Positions 8,175 to 16,807 of a DNA stretch of 64,000 bases are shown piece by piece (within the stretch, counting starts at the first letter, position 1; each line of letters starts with the position of its first letter). Origin of the DNA: Enterococcus sp. 5H (GTDB lineage: Bacteria > Bacillota > Bacilli > Lactobacillales > Enterococcaceae). The notes beneath the pieces are model-generated. The model saw only the letters and a list, made by a program, of their open reading frames with translations. It searched no databases and was not told where the DNA came from. Where the stretch lies: NCBI RefSeq assembly GCF_028128615.1, contig NZ_AMDP01000022.1:62001-126000 (forward strand), written 5' to 3'. Made by a program: the position numbers and the translations under genes.

Positions 8175-8843
8175 ATGCGGATTTTAATTATTGAAGATAA
8201 TCGGGAACTGGCTATTTCAGTAAAAAAAGGACTTGAGCGGGAAAAATTTTTAGTAGACTTAGCTTTTTCTGGTGTTGAAGGAGAGGAAAAGGCATATGTA
8301 AACACATATGATGTGGTTTTACTAGACTTAAATTTGCCGGATAAAGATGGACTTTCAATTTTGCATTTTTTAAGAGAATCAGAGGTAGATTTACCCATTA
8401 TTATCACAACAGCTAGAGATGAAATTGAAGAAAGAGCAAAAGGATTAGATTTTGGTGCAGATGATTATTTGGTGAAACCTTTTGAATTATTGGAATTAGT
8501 GGCGCGAATACGTGCTGTAATCAGACGATTTCATGGCAGAACATCTCCAAATATAAAAATCGGACAATTAATGATTGACCCAGTGAAACGGCTTGCCAGC
8601 TATAACGATATAGAAATCTATTTAAAACCGAAAGAATTCGATATTTTATTGTGTATTGCTCAAAAACATCCGGCAGTTATCTCCACAGAAGAAATTGCCG
8701 AACATGTTTATGATGAAAATTTTGATCCATTTTCTTCGGTTTTACGAGTCCACTTAGCGAGACTGAAAAAACAATTAGTACAAACATCCAATAAAGAACT
8801 TTTAAAAACAATTCGAGGGAAAGGGTATCAATTATGCGAGTGA
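8175..8843 (+). CDS. Response regulator, OmpR/PhoB family
   Basis: The 222-residue two-component regulator has a receiver domain with the acidic pair at E7/D8, phospho-acceptor Asp51 in VVLLDLNLPDKDG and Lys in DDYLVKPFE, then a winged-helix DNA-binding domain (from about residue 125; KPKEFDILL, VHLARLKKQL, TIRGKGYQL). ATG 8175 is chosen because AAAGGA at 8160-8165 precedes it; an in-frame start at 8127 would add 16 non-conserved residues. The 3' end overlaps the kinase gene by 10 bases. It probably controls the ABC/PASTA genes that follow. Confidence 0.92.
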   Translation: MRILIIEDNRELAISVKKGLEREKFLVDLAFSGVEGEEKAYVNTYDVVLLDLNLPDKDGLSILHFLRESEVDLPIIITTARDEIEERAKGLDFGADDYLVKPFELLELVARIRAVIRRFHGRTSPNIKIGQLMIDPVKRLASYNDIEIYLKPKEFDILLCIAQKHPAVISTEEIAEHVYDENFDPFSSVLRVHLARLKKQLVQTSNKELLKTIRGKGYQLCE

Positions 8844-9925
8844 ACTTAAAAATTGGTTTAACAGTATTAGGGTTTGCATTTTTTGTAGTGTTAATTGTTG
8901 TTGGTAGTTTTTTTGTGTTAGGCAGCAACTGGCGCTCTTTAAATATTGGACAGTCGATTGGTTCAGCGGTGTATGTTGTAAATATGGAAGATAAAGCCGC
9001 GATTCAGCAAAATGAAGTAGTTGAATTACGAACAGATGAAATGGTGAGTACTCAAGCGTTAGATGATCTATATTTTACTGGGATTATTAAATATTTACTG
9101 ATGATTATTTTAATTGCTTGTTTTGCGATTTTTATCTTGGCAATGACAATGTGGTTTGTTTTAAGGCGAATTTATCGAAAACAAATGGTTGGAATTATTC
9201 ATGATTTACAATTTTTGGAAAAATTTTCTGAAGATGAAGTCGAAGATAGGACTGTTGCACAAGCATTTAAACAACTAAAAGCTAAATTGGATGGGAACTT
9301 GGAGGATTATAAGCGTTTAAGTAGTTATTTAACACATGAGCAAAAAAACGCAATAGCAGTGTTACGGACAAATTTCGAATTAGAGCAAAAAGAATCGGGC
9401 GATATCCATCTGTTAGATCGGTTAACAGACAGTATCGACGATATTTTAACCTTATCAACAAATACGGAAGAGACAATGAGTGAACAAGTCGATGTTTCCT
9501 TAGTTTGTGCAGAAGTTTGCGATACTTACCATAAAAGTTATCCGGCGCTTAATTTTTCTTTTAGTGAAGATGATTCTACAGTAATTTTAGGGAAAAAACG
9601 TTGGATTTATCGAGCTGTTTCTAATTTAGTGGATAATGCGATCAAATACGGAGAACAAAAACCGATTACTGTCTCAGTAGCGAATCAAAAAGGCAGTATA
9701 GTTGTGCAAATTGAAGATCAGGGAAACGGAATTGATCCTAAAGTACATTCAACAATTTTTAATCATAATTATCGAATGAATGGCTTAAAACAAGATGGCT
9801 ATGGTATTGGATTGTCAGTAGTATCCCATGTTTGTGACTTATGTCAAGGTTTTGTCTATGTTGAAAGTAAAAAAAATCAAGGATCAACATTTTATTTATC
9901 TTTTCCGGAATTTTTAGAAAGTTAA
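8834..9925 (+). CDS. Sensor histidine kinase
   Basis: The 363-residue membrane kinase has TM1 at about residues 8-30, a short external loop of about 50 residues, TM2 at about 84-109, then a dimerisation domain with His168 in YLTHEQKNAIAVLRTNFELE and an HATPase_c domain with NLVDNAIKYG (N box), IEDQGNGIDP (G1) and GYGIGLSVV (G2). The H box lacks the usual His-Glu-x-x-x-Pro proline. The short sensor loop resembles kinases that read signals through a partner transporter, and two FtsX-type ABC units follow directly. The start follows GGGAAAGGG. Confidence 0.9.
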   Translation: MRVNLKIGLTVLGFAFFVVLIVVGSFFVLGSNWRSLNIGQSIGSAVYVVNMEDKAAIQQNEVVELRTDEMVSTQALDDLYFTGIIKYLLMIILIACFAIFILAMTMWFVLRRIYRKQMVGIIHDLQFLEKFSEDEVEDRTVAQAFKQLKAKLDGNLEDYKRLSSYLTHEQKNAIAVLRTNFELEQKESGDIHLLDRLTDSIDDILTLSTNTEETMSEQVDVSLVCAEVCDTYHKSYPALNFSFSEDDSTVILGKKRWIYRAVSNLVDNAIKYGEQKPITVSVANQKGSIVVQIEDQGNGIDPKVHSTIFNHNYRMNGLKQDGYGIGLSVVSHVCDLCQGFVYVESKKNQGSTFYLSFPEFLES

Positions 9926-9982
9926 CATTCAGTTAACAATTGATTTGATATAGTGGCAGTAAGAAAGGGGGAGAACGAAAAG

Positions 9983-11326
9983 ATGTTCGTCTTTAAACAT
10001 GCATGCTTAAATCTTAGAAGACGTAAAGGAAGTTACTTGCTAATGGGGATCACTCTTCTTTTGCTTATTTGGGTGATGATGATGATGATTACCGTTTATA
10101 ACTCAGCTAAGCAATTTACAGATGCCTATAGTAAGCAATTTAATTTAGTTGCAACAATTTTTAACACAGATTTAGATAATTCAATGCATGAAAAAAAACT
10201 AACAAAAGAACAATACCTCAAATTTGGTGAATCAAAATATGTGAAAGCCATGCAAATGGTTGCCAATCTACCGGTTATTTTTGATGAATTAACAACGGAA
10301 GGACAAAACTCTCAGAATGTGGCTATAACAGGAACTTATGCTTCACAACTTGATGCAATTCAAGCGACAGCGGTCTTAACAGGTCTTGATAATATGGATC
10401 TTGAGAAACAGTTAGATAAATCAAATCAAAAAATTATTGAAGGACAAGACACTCTGAAACTGAACGAATGTTTGATTAGCGTTGAAGTGGCACGAATAAA
10501 TCAGCTTAAAATTGGTGATAAAATTGCTTTTACAGTGATTGGAGGAAATCAATCTGAAAAGCAAGAGCTGACAGTTGCAGGAATCTATCAACAGAAAAAA
10601 GAAGACGCGGTTAAACCAGCTTCTGGATTTTCAGCGACTCAGGAAAACCAAATTTTTACCACTATGGAAACCTTAACAGCAGGCAAAGACTTTGATAAAT
10701 ACGGCTATACAAGCACTTCATATGATTTAGAAAATAGTGCAACATTACAAAAGTTTGAAAAAGAATTACGTGAAAAAGGTTTGCCGGATGAGCTTCAAAT
10801 TGCAACAAACGAAGATAACTTAAAACTGATGCTAAATCCAGTAAATGGGATAAGAATGATGACAGGAATTATTTTATTAGGTTTTCTATTCATTAGCAGT
10901 TTTAGTTTAATTTTTCTTTCAGTCAGAAGATTTAAGAAAATTACTCCAGAGATTACAGTGATGAGAAATATTGGGATTTCAAAAAAAGAACTAATGTTAA
11001 GCCATTTGATCGAATTAATCGTTGTTACTTTTATCGCTTGTAGCATAGCCTTCTTACTTACAAAGTTCACAGTACAGCCGTTTGCAGATTGGCAATTGAA
11101 CAAACAAAATCAACTATCACCTGAAATTACGCAACTTATTAGTCTGCTAAATACCGCAAATGCTAAAGAGATTTCTACAATTCCAATGATAATAAATGTG
11201 ACTATTGTGATAGAAACACTAGGTGTAGCTCTTTCATTTTTAATGATTATCTTGACAGTTGATGGGTACAAGCTTTTCAAATTTGAGTCTATTGAATTTA
11301 TGTTAGAAAGGAACTTTGACGAATGA
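9983..11326 (+). CDS. FtsX-type ABC transporter permease (first)
   Basis: The 447-residue permease of the MacB/FtsX fold has one TM helix near residues 20-45, a large extracytoplasmic domain (about 50-285), then three TM helices in the C-terminal third (LLGFLFISSFSLIFLSV, LIVVTFIACSIAFLL and a last one near 400-430). ATG 9983 is preceded by AAAGGGGGAG; an in-frame GTG at 9953 lies upstream of that site. Such proteins usually act in mechanotransmission, envelope remodelling or peptide expulsion rather than classical import. The 3' end overlaps the ATPase gene by four bases. Confidence 0.85.
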   Translation: MFVFKHACLNLRRRKGSYLLMGITLLLLIWVMMMMITVYNSAKQFTDAYSKQFNLVATIFNTDLDNSMHEKKLTKEQYLKFGESKYVKAMQMVANLPVIFDELTTEGQNSQNVAITGTYASQLDAIQATAVLTGLDNMDLEKQLDKSNQKIIEGQDTLKLNECLISVEVARINQLKIGDKIAFTVIGGNQSEKQELTVAGIYQQKKEDAVKPASGFSATQENQIFTTMETLTAGKDFDKYGYTSTSYDLENSATLQKFEKELREKGLPDELQIATNEDNLKLMLNPVNGIRMMTGIILLGFLFISSFSLIFLSVRRFKKITPEITVMRNIGISKKELMLSHLIELIVVTFIACSIAFLLTKFTVQPFADWQLNKQNQLSPEITQLISLLNTANAKEISTIPMIINVTIVIETLGVALSFLMIILTVDGYKLFKFESIEFMLERNFDE

Positions 11327-12012
11327 CGATTCTTTCTCTAAAAAATGTCGTATATACAAATAAACGATCAGACATAACGATTTTAAATGATATAACTATC
11401 GAGTTTTTACCAGGAAAAATTTACGGTATTCTGGGCAAAAGTGGTGCAGGAAAAAGTACATTACTGGCACTATTGACAGGACTAGAAACAGTTACTAAGG
11501 GACAAATTTATTTTGAAGATCAGGATGTAACTACCATTGACCGTGATGCTTATCGACGAGAAGAAGTAGGAACTATCTTCCAGCGCTTCAATCTATTAAC
11601 TAACGGAACTGTTTTGGATGCTTTACAGATGAGTGTAGGAAGAATCGATAAGCGCAGGAAAAATAAACAGTTTTTCTATAATTCTTTGAAAAAAGTCGGT
11701 TTAGATGAAAAGGTAGCGCATCAAAAAGTTAAAAAGCTATCTAATTCAAATCAACAAAGAATTTATTTAATTAATGCGTTGATAAATGATCCAAAAATTA
11801 TTTTAATCGATGAACCTGCTGAAGCATTAAGTGAACTTTCTTTGGAAATGATTATGTGTTTTTTACGTATATACGCCAAAAATGAAAATAAGTGTATCAT
11901 TATCAGCTCTCAAGTAAAAACAATTGCTGATGATGTGGATGAATTATGGGGTTTGAATGGTGGGAAACTATCATTTATCAAAGACAACGTGGGAAAACTA
12001 GTTAATTCATAA
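11323..12012 (+). CDS. ABC transporter ATP-binding protein with degenerate motifs
   Basis: This is a 229-residue MacB-type ATPase. Walker A is intact (GKSGAGKST, residues 38-46) and Walker B keeps Asp163-Glu164, but the signature LSGGQ is LSNSN (139-143), the D-loop reads EALSE, and the switch His is replaced in IIISSQ (Ser at about 196). In characterised ABC proteins the signature loop completes the partner's ATP site and the switch His is needed for hydrolysis, so at least one composite site should be impaired. It likely pairs with a permease here or forms a heterodimer with the intact ATPase at 13574. Not a pseudogene: the frame is complete. Confidence 0.85.
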   Translation: MTILSLKNVVYTNKRSDITILNDITIEFLPGKIYGILGKSGAGKSTLLALLTGLETVTKGQIYFEDQDVTTIDRDAYRREEVGTIFQRFNLLTNGTVLDALQMSVGRIDKRRKNKQFFYNSLKKVGLDEKVAHQKVKKLSNSNQQRIYLINALINDPKIILIDEPAEALSELSLEMIMCFLRIYAKNENKCIIISSQVKTIADDVDELWGLNGGKLSFIKDNVGKLVNS

Positions 12013-12066
12013 CTAGAAACAGAAAGTTCTGGGAACTGTTTGTCTTTGACTAGGAAGGAAAAATTT

Positions 12067-13563
12067 ATGAACTATTGGAATAGGGCTTTATGTAGTGTTA
12101 CTAGAAGAAAAGGAAAATCAATTATTTTATTTGCAGTAATTTTTATTTTAGGGAATGTGATTGCTGGATCAATTGCTATTCAGCAATCGACAGATAATGT
12201 GGAGAAGAAAATCAAACATCAGCTAGGGGCAACGGTTAGCGTAGACATGGACTATGAAAAAATGATGAATGAAAGTTCAGACGGACAGCTATCAGCTCCT
12301 AGTGGATTAAAAATTGATGATATCCAAAAAATGGGCCAATCCCCTTATGTAAAAGAATTTGATTATAGTATTTCTGGATTTATCCAGATGAAGAAAGTAA
12401 AAGGGTACGAACTAGAACAAAAAGAAAACGCTTCAATGGGAGTGGCGATGCCAAACCATCTATCATTAAAAGGCAGCAACCTAGTTGAACCACTTGATTT
12501 TAAAGAGAAAAAAATGAAATTAGTCGATGGACGAACGTTTACCCAAGAAGAGATCGACAATGGTAAAGCAGTAGGGATTATTTCGAAAAAAGTAGCAGAA
12601 GCTAATGGCGTAAATGTAGGCGATCAACTAGTTTTGGATAGTGTAACAATGGACTATAAACAGGATGGTTCATCAGAAGAGTTATATACACAAGATCATC
12701 CGATTGAAATTATTGGTATTTTTGAACCTGTCACATTAGAAAAGAAAAAAGCTGACGAAAAAGACTCAAAAGATATGAATCAGCAAATGCTGGAAACTGA
12801 ACAATTTAATACAGCTTATTTGCCAAATGGAGCGGTTGCGTCCATTAATAAAGCTGAATATGAGAAAGGTAAAATTGCCCTTCCGGATAAATACAAAAAT
12901 AGCGATGGTACAGAAATGACAGAAGAGCAATTAAATCCTGTGACACCAACGTTTATTTTAAAATCACCAGAAGATGTTGATGCGTTCAAAGAAGAAACAA
13001 AAGCGATGGTTCCGGAATTTTACAAACTGAATGCCTCGACTGATGAATATGATCAAATAGGCGGGACTTTTAAAAAGATGTCACAAATTTCAGGTTATGT
13101 TGTTTTATTAGCTATCGGTGCAGCGTTATTAATCATTTCCTTAGTAGTTGTCCTGTTCTTGCGTGATCGTAAACACGAGTTGGGAATCTATCTTTCACTC
13201 GGTGAAACAAGAGCGAAAGTAATGCAGCAAATCATTGTTGAATTATTACTAATTAGTTTAATGGCAATGTGTCTATCGTTACTTACGGGAAATTTTTTAG
13301 GAAAAATGGTATCCGATTCATTAATTGCCAGTGATGCTTTTTCACAAGTTGATAGTGGAAATACTAGTGGCTTAATGACACTTGGTAGTGGAGCGAGCCT
13401 GTCAAATTTAACAATGGAAGATGTTTCAAGTGCTTATGAAGTCAAATTTTCGCTGAGTTATATTGTGACGTTCTTGATTGCAGGAATAAGTACAGTGTTG
13501 TTGTCTGCGATTTTACCTTTGACCTATGTCTTACGGTTAAATCCAAAGAAAATCATGATGTAG
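12067..13563 (+). CDS. FtsX-type ABC transporter permease (second)
   Basis: The 498-residue FtsX/MacB permease has an N-terminal TM at about residues 20-40, a long external domain (about 45-335) and three C-terminal TM helices (VVLLAIGAALLIISLVVVLF; then about 395-420; then 465-490). It is longer than the first permease by about 50 residues in the external domain. ATG 12067 follows GGAAGGA; upstream in-frame TTG codons are not supported. The ten-base gap to the next ATPase, and that ATPase's intact motifs, suggest these two form a functional exporter pair. Confidence 0.87.
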   Translation: MNYWNRALCSVTRRKGKSIILFAVIFILGNVIAGSIAIQQSTDNVEKKIKHQLGATVSVDMDYEKMMNESSDGQLSAPSGLKIDDIQKMGQSPYVKEFDYSISGFIQMKKVKGYELEQKENASMGVAMPNHLSLKGSNLVEPLDFKEKKMKLVDGRTFTQEEIDNGKAVGIISKKVAEANGVNVGDQLVLDSVTMDYKQDGSSEELYTQDHPIEIIGIFEPVTLEKKKADEKDSKDMNQQMLETEQFNTAYLPNGAVASINKAEYEKGKIALPDKYKNSDGTEMTEEQLNPVTPTFILKSPEDVDAFKEETKAMVPEFYKLNASTDEYDQIGGTFKKMSQISGYVVLLAIGAALLIISLVVVLFLRDRKHELGIYLSLGETRAKVMQQIIVELLLISLMAMCLSLLTGNFLGKMVSDSLIASDAFSQVDSGNTSGLMTLGSGASLSNLTMEDVSSAYEVKFSLSYIVTFLIAGISTVLLSAILPLTYVLRLNPKKIMM

Positions 13564-13573
13564 GAGAAAAAAT

Positions 13574-14248
13574 ATGACCATATTACAAACAAAAAACGTA
13601 AATTACTTTTATCAAGACGGTGACAAACGCCGAATGATTTTACATGACTTGTCCATAAATTTTGAAAAAGGACAGTTTTATACCATCCTAGGTCAATCAG
13701 GATCTGGGAAAACAACATTTCTTTCGCTAATTAGTGCATTAGACGAACCGAAGTCAGGAGAAGTTTTGTACAACGGAAAAAACATTAAAACGATTGGAAT
13801 GGAAAAATACCGCCGAGACGATATCAGTATTATTTTCCAAAGCTACAATTTAGTTCCTTATCTTACTGGGTTAGAGAATGTATTAGTGGCCATGTCTATT
13901 ACAGATAATGAGATGCCTAAGGATAGTCAGGCCGTAGCGTATAACTTGTTGGATTACATTGGTATTAATAAAATAAAAGCAGATCGACTGGTCGGTCAAT
14001 TATCTGGTGGAGAACAACAACGGATAGCAATTGCACGAGCTTTAGCAACCAATGTTGATATTATTCTTGCTGATGAACCTACTGGCAATCTAGATGAAGG
14101 TATGGAACAAGAAATTGTCACTATTTTTAAAGACTTAGCTACAACTCATAATAAATGTGTGATTGTAGTAACCCATTCAAACGAAATAGCGAAACAATCC
14201 GATAAAACCTACTTTCTCAAGCAAGGTGAGTTGATGCTGCATGAGTGA
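13574..14248 (+). CDS. ABC transporter ATP-binding protein (intact, MacB type)
   Basis: The 224-residue ATPase has all motifs: Walker [11 protein letters not shown]-loop IIFQSYN, signature LSGGEQQR, Walker [13 protein letters not shown] and switch VVVTHSNE. It probably powers the permease encoded just upstream, possibly together with the degenerate ATPase at 11323. The start follows TAGGAGAAA and the 3' end overlaps the PASTA gene by eight bases, so the set is translationally coupled. Confidence 0.92.
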   Translation: MTILQTKNVNYFYQDGDKRRMILHDLSINFEKGQFYTILGQSGSGKTTFLSLISALDEPKSGEVLYNGKNIKTIGMEKYRRDDISIIFQSYNLVPYLTGLENVLVAMSITDNEMPKDSQAVAYNLLDYIGINKIKADRLVGQLSGGEQQRIAIARALATNVDIILADEPTGNLDEGMEQEIVTIFKDLATTHNKCVIVVTHSNEIAKQSDKTYFLKQGELMLHE

Positions 14249-15668
14249 CTTTTTATCTAATTTTAATCAATCAAACTACGACGAAACAAAAGAAAAAAAA
14301 TCAACCGACCATCAGCCGAAAGTAGGGGACGAAAAACAATCTAATCCTTCTAAGAATGAAACTTTTGGTCCAAAAAATCAAACCAATAATGACAATGCTA
14401 CAAAAACACGCAGTAAACCTTTGGAAGACGGTACAGAATTTGATCCAACGTATCATCAGAAGAAAAAAAAGAAACAACTTCTTATTGGAATAGGAACATT
14501 AGTAGTGATTTGTTTATTGTATTTTATTTATTATCAGCAGACTCATGTAAAGCTACCTGATTTTAAGGGGAAAGATTTGGCAGAAGTACGTACTTGGACC
14601 ACAGAAAATAAAGTAAAACTAAAGGTTGAGCAAGAATACAATTTAGATACAGAAGCTAATAAAATTATTGCTCAGAAAGAAAAGCAAAATAGTAAAATAA
14701 AAAAAGGTTCTGAATTGACTGTTACAGCGAGTTTAGGCCCAGATCCAGAAGAAAAATTAAAATTGCCTGATTTTATGTCTATGAAAAAAGACGAGGTAGA
14801 AAAATGGATCAAAGAGCATAAAGCTGAAAATGTTTCTATTATAGATGAGTATAGTGAGGCTACGCCTCAAGGAGAAGCCACTCGTTTTGAAATTGTAAAT
14901 AAGGACGTTACTAAAGAAAGTTATAAACGCAAAGATAAAGCGAATATGTACTATTCTAAAGGGAAAGAAACCTTTGAAAAGAACATTGCTGTACCTGATT
15001 TTAAAAATAAAATGAAATCAGAAGTTGAAAGTTGGGCAAAAACGAATGAAATCAATGTAACTTATGAGGAAAGCAGCTCAGCAGATGTTCCAGCAGACAG
15101 CATTATTTCGCAAAGTATCGAGAAAGATCAAAAAATCGCTAAAAAAGATAGCTTAACTGTAACAGTTTCTTTAGGTAAAGGTTTTGTTGTTCCCAACTTT
15201 GCAGAATATACTGCAGAAGAAGCTAGTACAGCAGCAAATGGACTGGAAGTTCAAGCAAAAGCCATTTTTACAGAGAATATTCCGTATGGTCAGTTGATTT
15301 CACAAAGTGTGGCTGCAGGTACGGAATTGACCAATAAAGACGATTTGAAGATAAAAGTCTTTTATTCAGCGGGAAAACCTTATTTAAAAGATTTAAGAGG
15401 AAATACACTGGAAGGTGACTTGCCAAAGCAGTTTCATGATGAATTTCAGTCTAAAGGTGCAAACATCAAATATACTGTTCGTTACGTAGATTCAGCTGAA
15501 CCTAAAGGAACGGTTGTAGGAATGAGCGCGTATAATTTATATGTTCCGTTGAATTATACGGTAGCTTTAGATGTTAGCTTAGGTAATCTAGAAGGTGCTT
15601 CTTCTTATACCCCTAAGCCGCAAGAGAATAATGCTGAAAAAGACAGCGAACCGCAAAGTTTACAGTAG
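14241..15668 (+). CDS. Membrane-anchored PASTA domain protein without kinase domain
   Basis: The 475-residue protein has a charged, low-complexity cytoplasmic segment (residues 1-77), one TM helix (79-98) and an extracellular part with about four PASTA-like repeats. Repeat starts are seen at VKLPDF (103), LKLPDF, IAVPDF and FVVPNF, each followed by an alpha-helix and a DxVxxxxP/SLGKG-like end; a divergent fifth unit and a Pro/Glu-rich tail close the protein. PASTA domains bind peptidoglycan fragments or beta-lactam-like ligands in PknB/IreK kinases. Here the kinase is absent and the gene is the last of a two-component/ABC operon, so it may be a cell-wall sensor or scaffold for the transporter. 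Confidence 0.85.
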   Translation: MSDFLSNFNQSNYDETKEKKSTDHQPKVGDEKQSNPSKNETFGPKNQTNNDNATKTRSKPLEDGTEFDPTYHQKKKKKQLLIGIGTLVVICLLYFIYYQQTHVKLPDFKGKDLAEVRTWTTENKVKLKVEQEYNLDTEANKIIAQKEKQNSKIKKGSELTVTASLGPDPEEKLKLPDFMSMKKDEVEKWIKEHKAENVSIIDEYSEATPQGEATRFEIVNKDVTKESYKRKDKANMYYSKGKETFEKNIAVPDFKNKMKSEVESWAKTNEINVTYEESSSADVPADSIISQSIEKDQKIAKKDSLTVTVSLGKGFVVPNFAEYTAEEASTAANGLEVQAKAIFTENIPYGQLISQSVAAGTELTNKDDLKIKVFYSAGKPYLKDLRGNTLEGDLPKQFHDEFQSKGANIKYTVRYVDSAEPKGTVVGMSAYNLYVPLNYTVALDVSLGNLEGASSYTPKPQENNAEKDSEPQSLQ

Positions 15669-15685
15669 TAATTTGTGTTTTGGAA

Positions 15686-15760
15686 TTGGCAAGTAAAGGA
15701 GGTGTTTTGTCTCACTTATGTAAGAAGTAAAACAGTCTTGTTTCTGCCTCCACTAGCCAA
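15686..15760 (+). other. Nested inverted repeat, possible structured RNA
   Basis: Several stems nest concentrically: TTGGC/GCCAA (15686/15756), AGT/ACT, GGAGG/CCTCC (15698/15747), TGTTTT/AAAACA (15703/15729) and CTTA/TAAG (15715/15721) around the bases TG. It has no T run, and a conventional terminator follows, so it looks like a structured 3' untranslated region or small RNA rather than a terminator. No coding potential beyond ATG-TAA was seen. Confidence 0.45.
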
Positions 15761-15776
15761 ATTAGAATATCACTAG

Positions 15777-15820
15777 CCTGAGATATAACTCAAAGAGTTA
15801 TGTTTCAGGTTTTATTTTTT
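15777..15820 (+). terminator. Terminator of the two-component/ABC/PASTA unit
   Basis: Arms CCTGAGATATAACTC and GAGTTATGTTTCAGG pair around AAA with two mismatches and are followed by TTTTATTTTTTTG. Confidence 0.8.
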
Positions 15821-16298
15821 TGTTTGGTTTTTTCAAATCGTGAGTTTTTTTAGATGAGAATTTGATTAAAAAATATTGAGTAAACAGATTAGTTGTAAGA
15901 ACGGCTGAATTATTTAATAATGAAGAGCTAATTTAAATTGATCTTTTAAGGAAAAATAAATCTATGGGTGGAAAAAATAATCATGCTTTAACCTTGTTAT
16001 TTTAAACGTTTTTTTATTTATTTAAATAAGGTTTTATAATTATTTCGCATTATTTTAATTTGATAGATAAATAGAGAATCTTGTTTTCTAATAGAAATGA
16101 AGTTGAATTAATTCTAGTATATATAATAATTTTTTGTTTTCTAAAGGGGGAAAATAGCGTAGTTTTTCTCACGAAATTTTCTTTTTTGTAAAGATTATCA
16201 AAGTTTTATGGGTTGGGTATAAAATATTGAAAAATTTTTCTATAAAAGCATGATATAATTTACATAAGAAAATATTTTGTTAGGGGGGATAAAATAGA
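15821..16298. other. AT-rich intergenic region before an orphan toxin gene
   Basis: About 480 bases are without a credible reading frame, and I saw no antitoxin-like frame here. The only clear signals are TATAAT at 16254-16259, lacking a convincing -35 at the right distance, and the strong AGGGGGGA ribosome binding site of the following gene. The composition is markedly AT-rich compared with the neighbouring genes. Confidence 0.5.
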
Positions 16299-16640
16299 AT
16301 GATAAAAAGGGGAGAAATATTTTATGCAAATCTCTCACCAGTTGTTGGTTCAGAGCAAGGCGGCATCAGACCTGTACTAATTATTCAAAATAATAAAGGA
16401 AACTTATTTAGTCCAACACTGATTGTTGCGCCGATTACTAGAAATATAAATAAGAAGATGCAGCCAACGCAAGTCATGGTTGATATACCGCATGACGATC
16501 GGCTAACACCATCTTTAATTTTACTAGAGCAGATTCGGACACTAGATAAAGAACGTATACTTCACAAAATCTGTCAGTTGCAAGAAGACGATATGATTAA
16601 AGTAAATCAAGCTTTAAAAGTAAGTGTAGGTATTCGTTAA
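16299..16640 (+). CDS. MazF/PemK family toxin (orphan paralogue)
   Basis: The 113-residue protein has the full MazF core: MIKRGEIFYANLSPVVGSEQ, catalytic Arg24 in GGIRPV, Thr47 in IVAPIT and LILLEQIRTLDK. MazF toxins cleave mRNA at short specific sequences. It is clearly paralogous to the MazF after alr (37491) but diverges in the loop after residue 47. No antitoxin gene precedes or follows it; the next gene is an oxidoreductase 170 bases away. It could be regulated by an unlinked antitoxin, or be an rRNA/mRNA processing enzyme with mild activity. Confidence 0.85.
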   Translation: MIKRGEIFYANLSPVVGSEQGGIRPVLIIQNNKGNLFSPTLIVAPITRNINKKMQPTQVMVDIPHDDRLTPSLILLEQIRTLDKERILHKICQLQEDDMIKVNQALKVSVGIR

Positions 16641-16807
16641 ATTAAGTAGTAATACATAAAGAAAGATATACATAAATACTCGTTAGTGATGATAGTTCAA
16701 ATTACGTAAGAAATAAAGACTTTAATAATTAGTGCAAGCTGTAGTTACACGATTTTTTGTGTTTTTACTGTTTTATAGCTACACTAAACTTAAAGGAGTC
16801 GATAATA

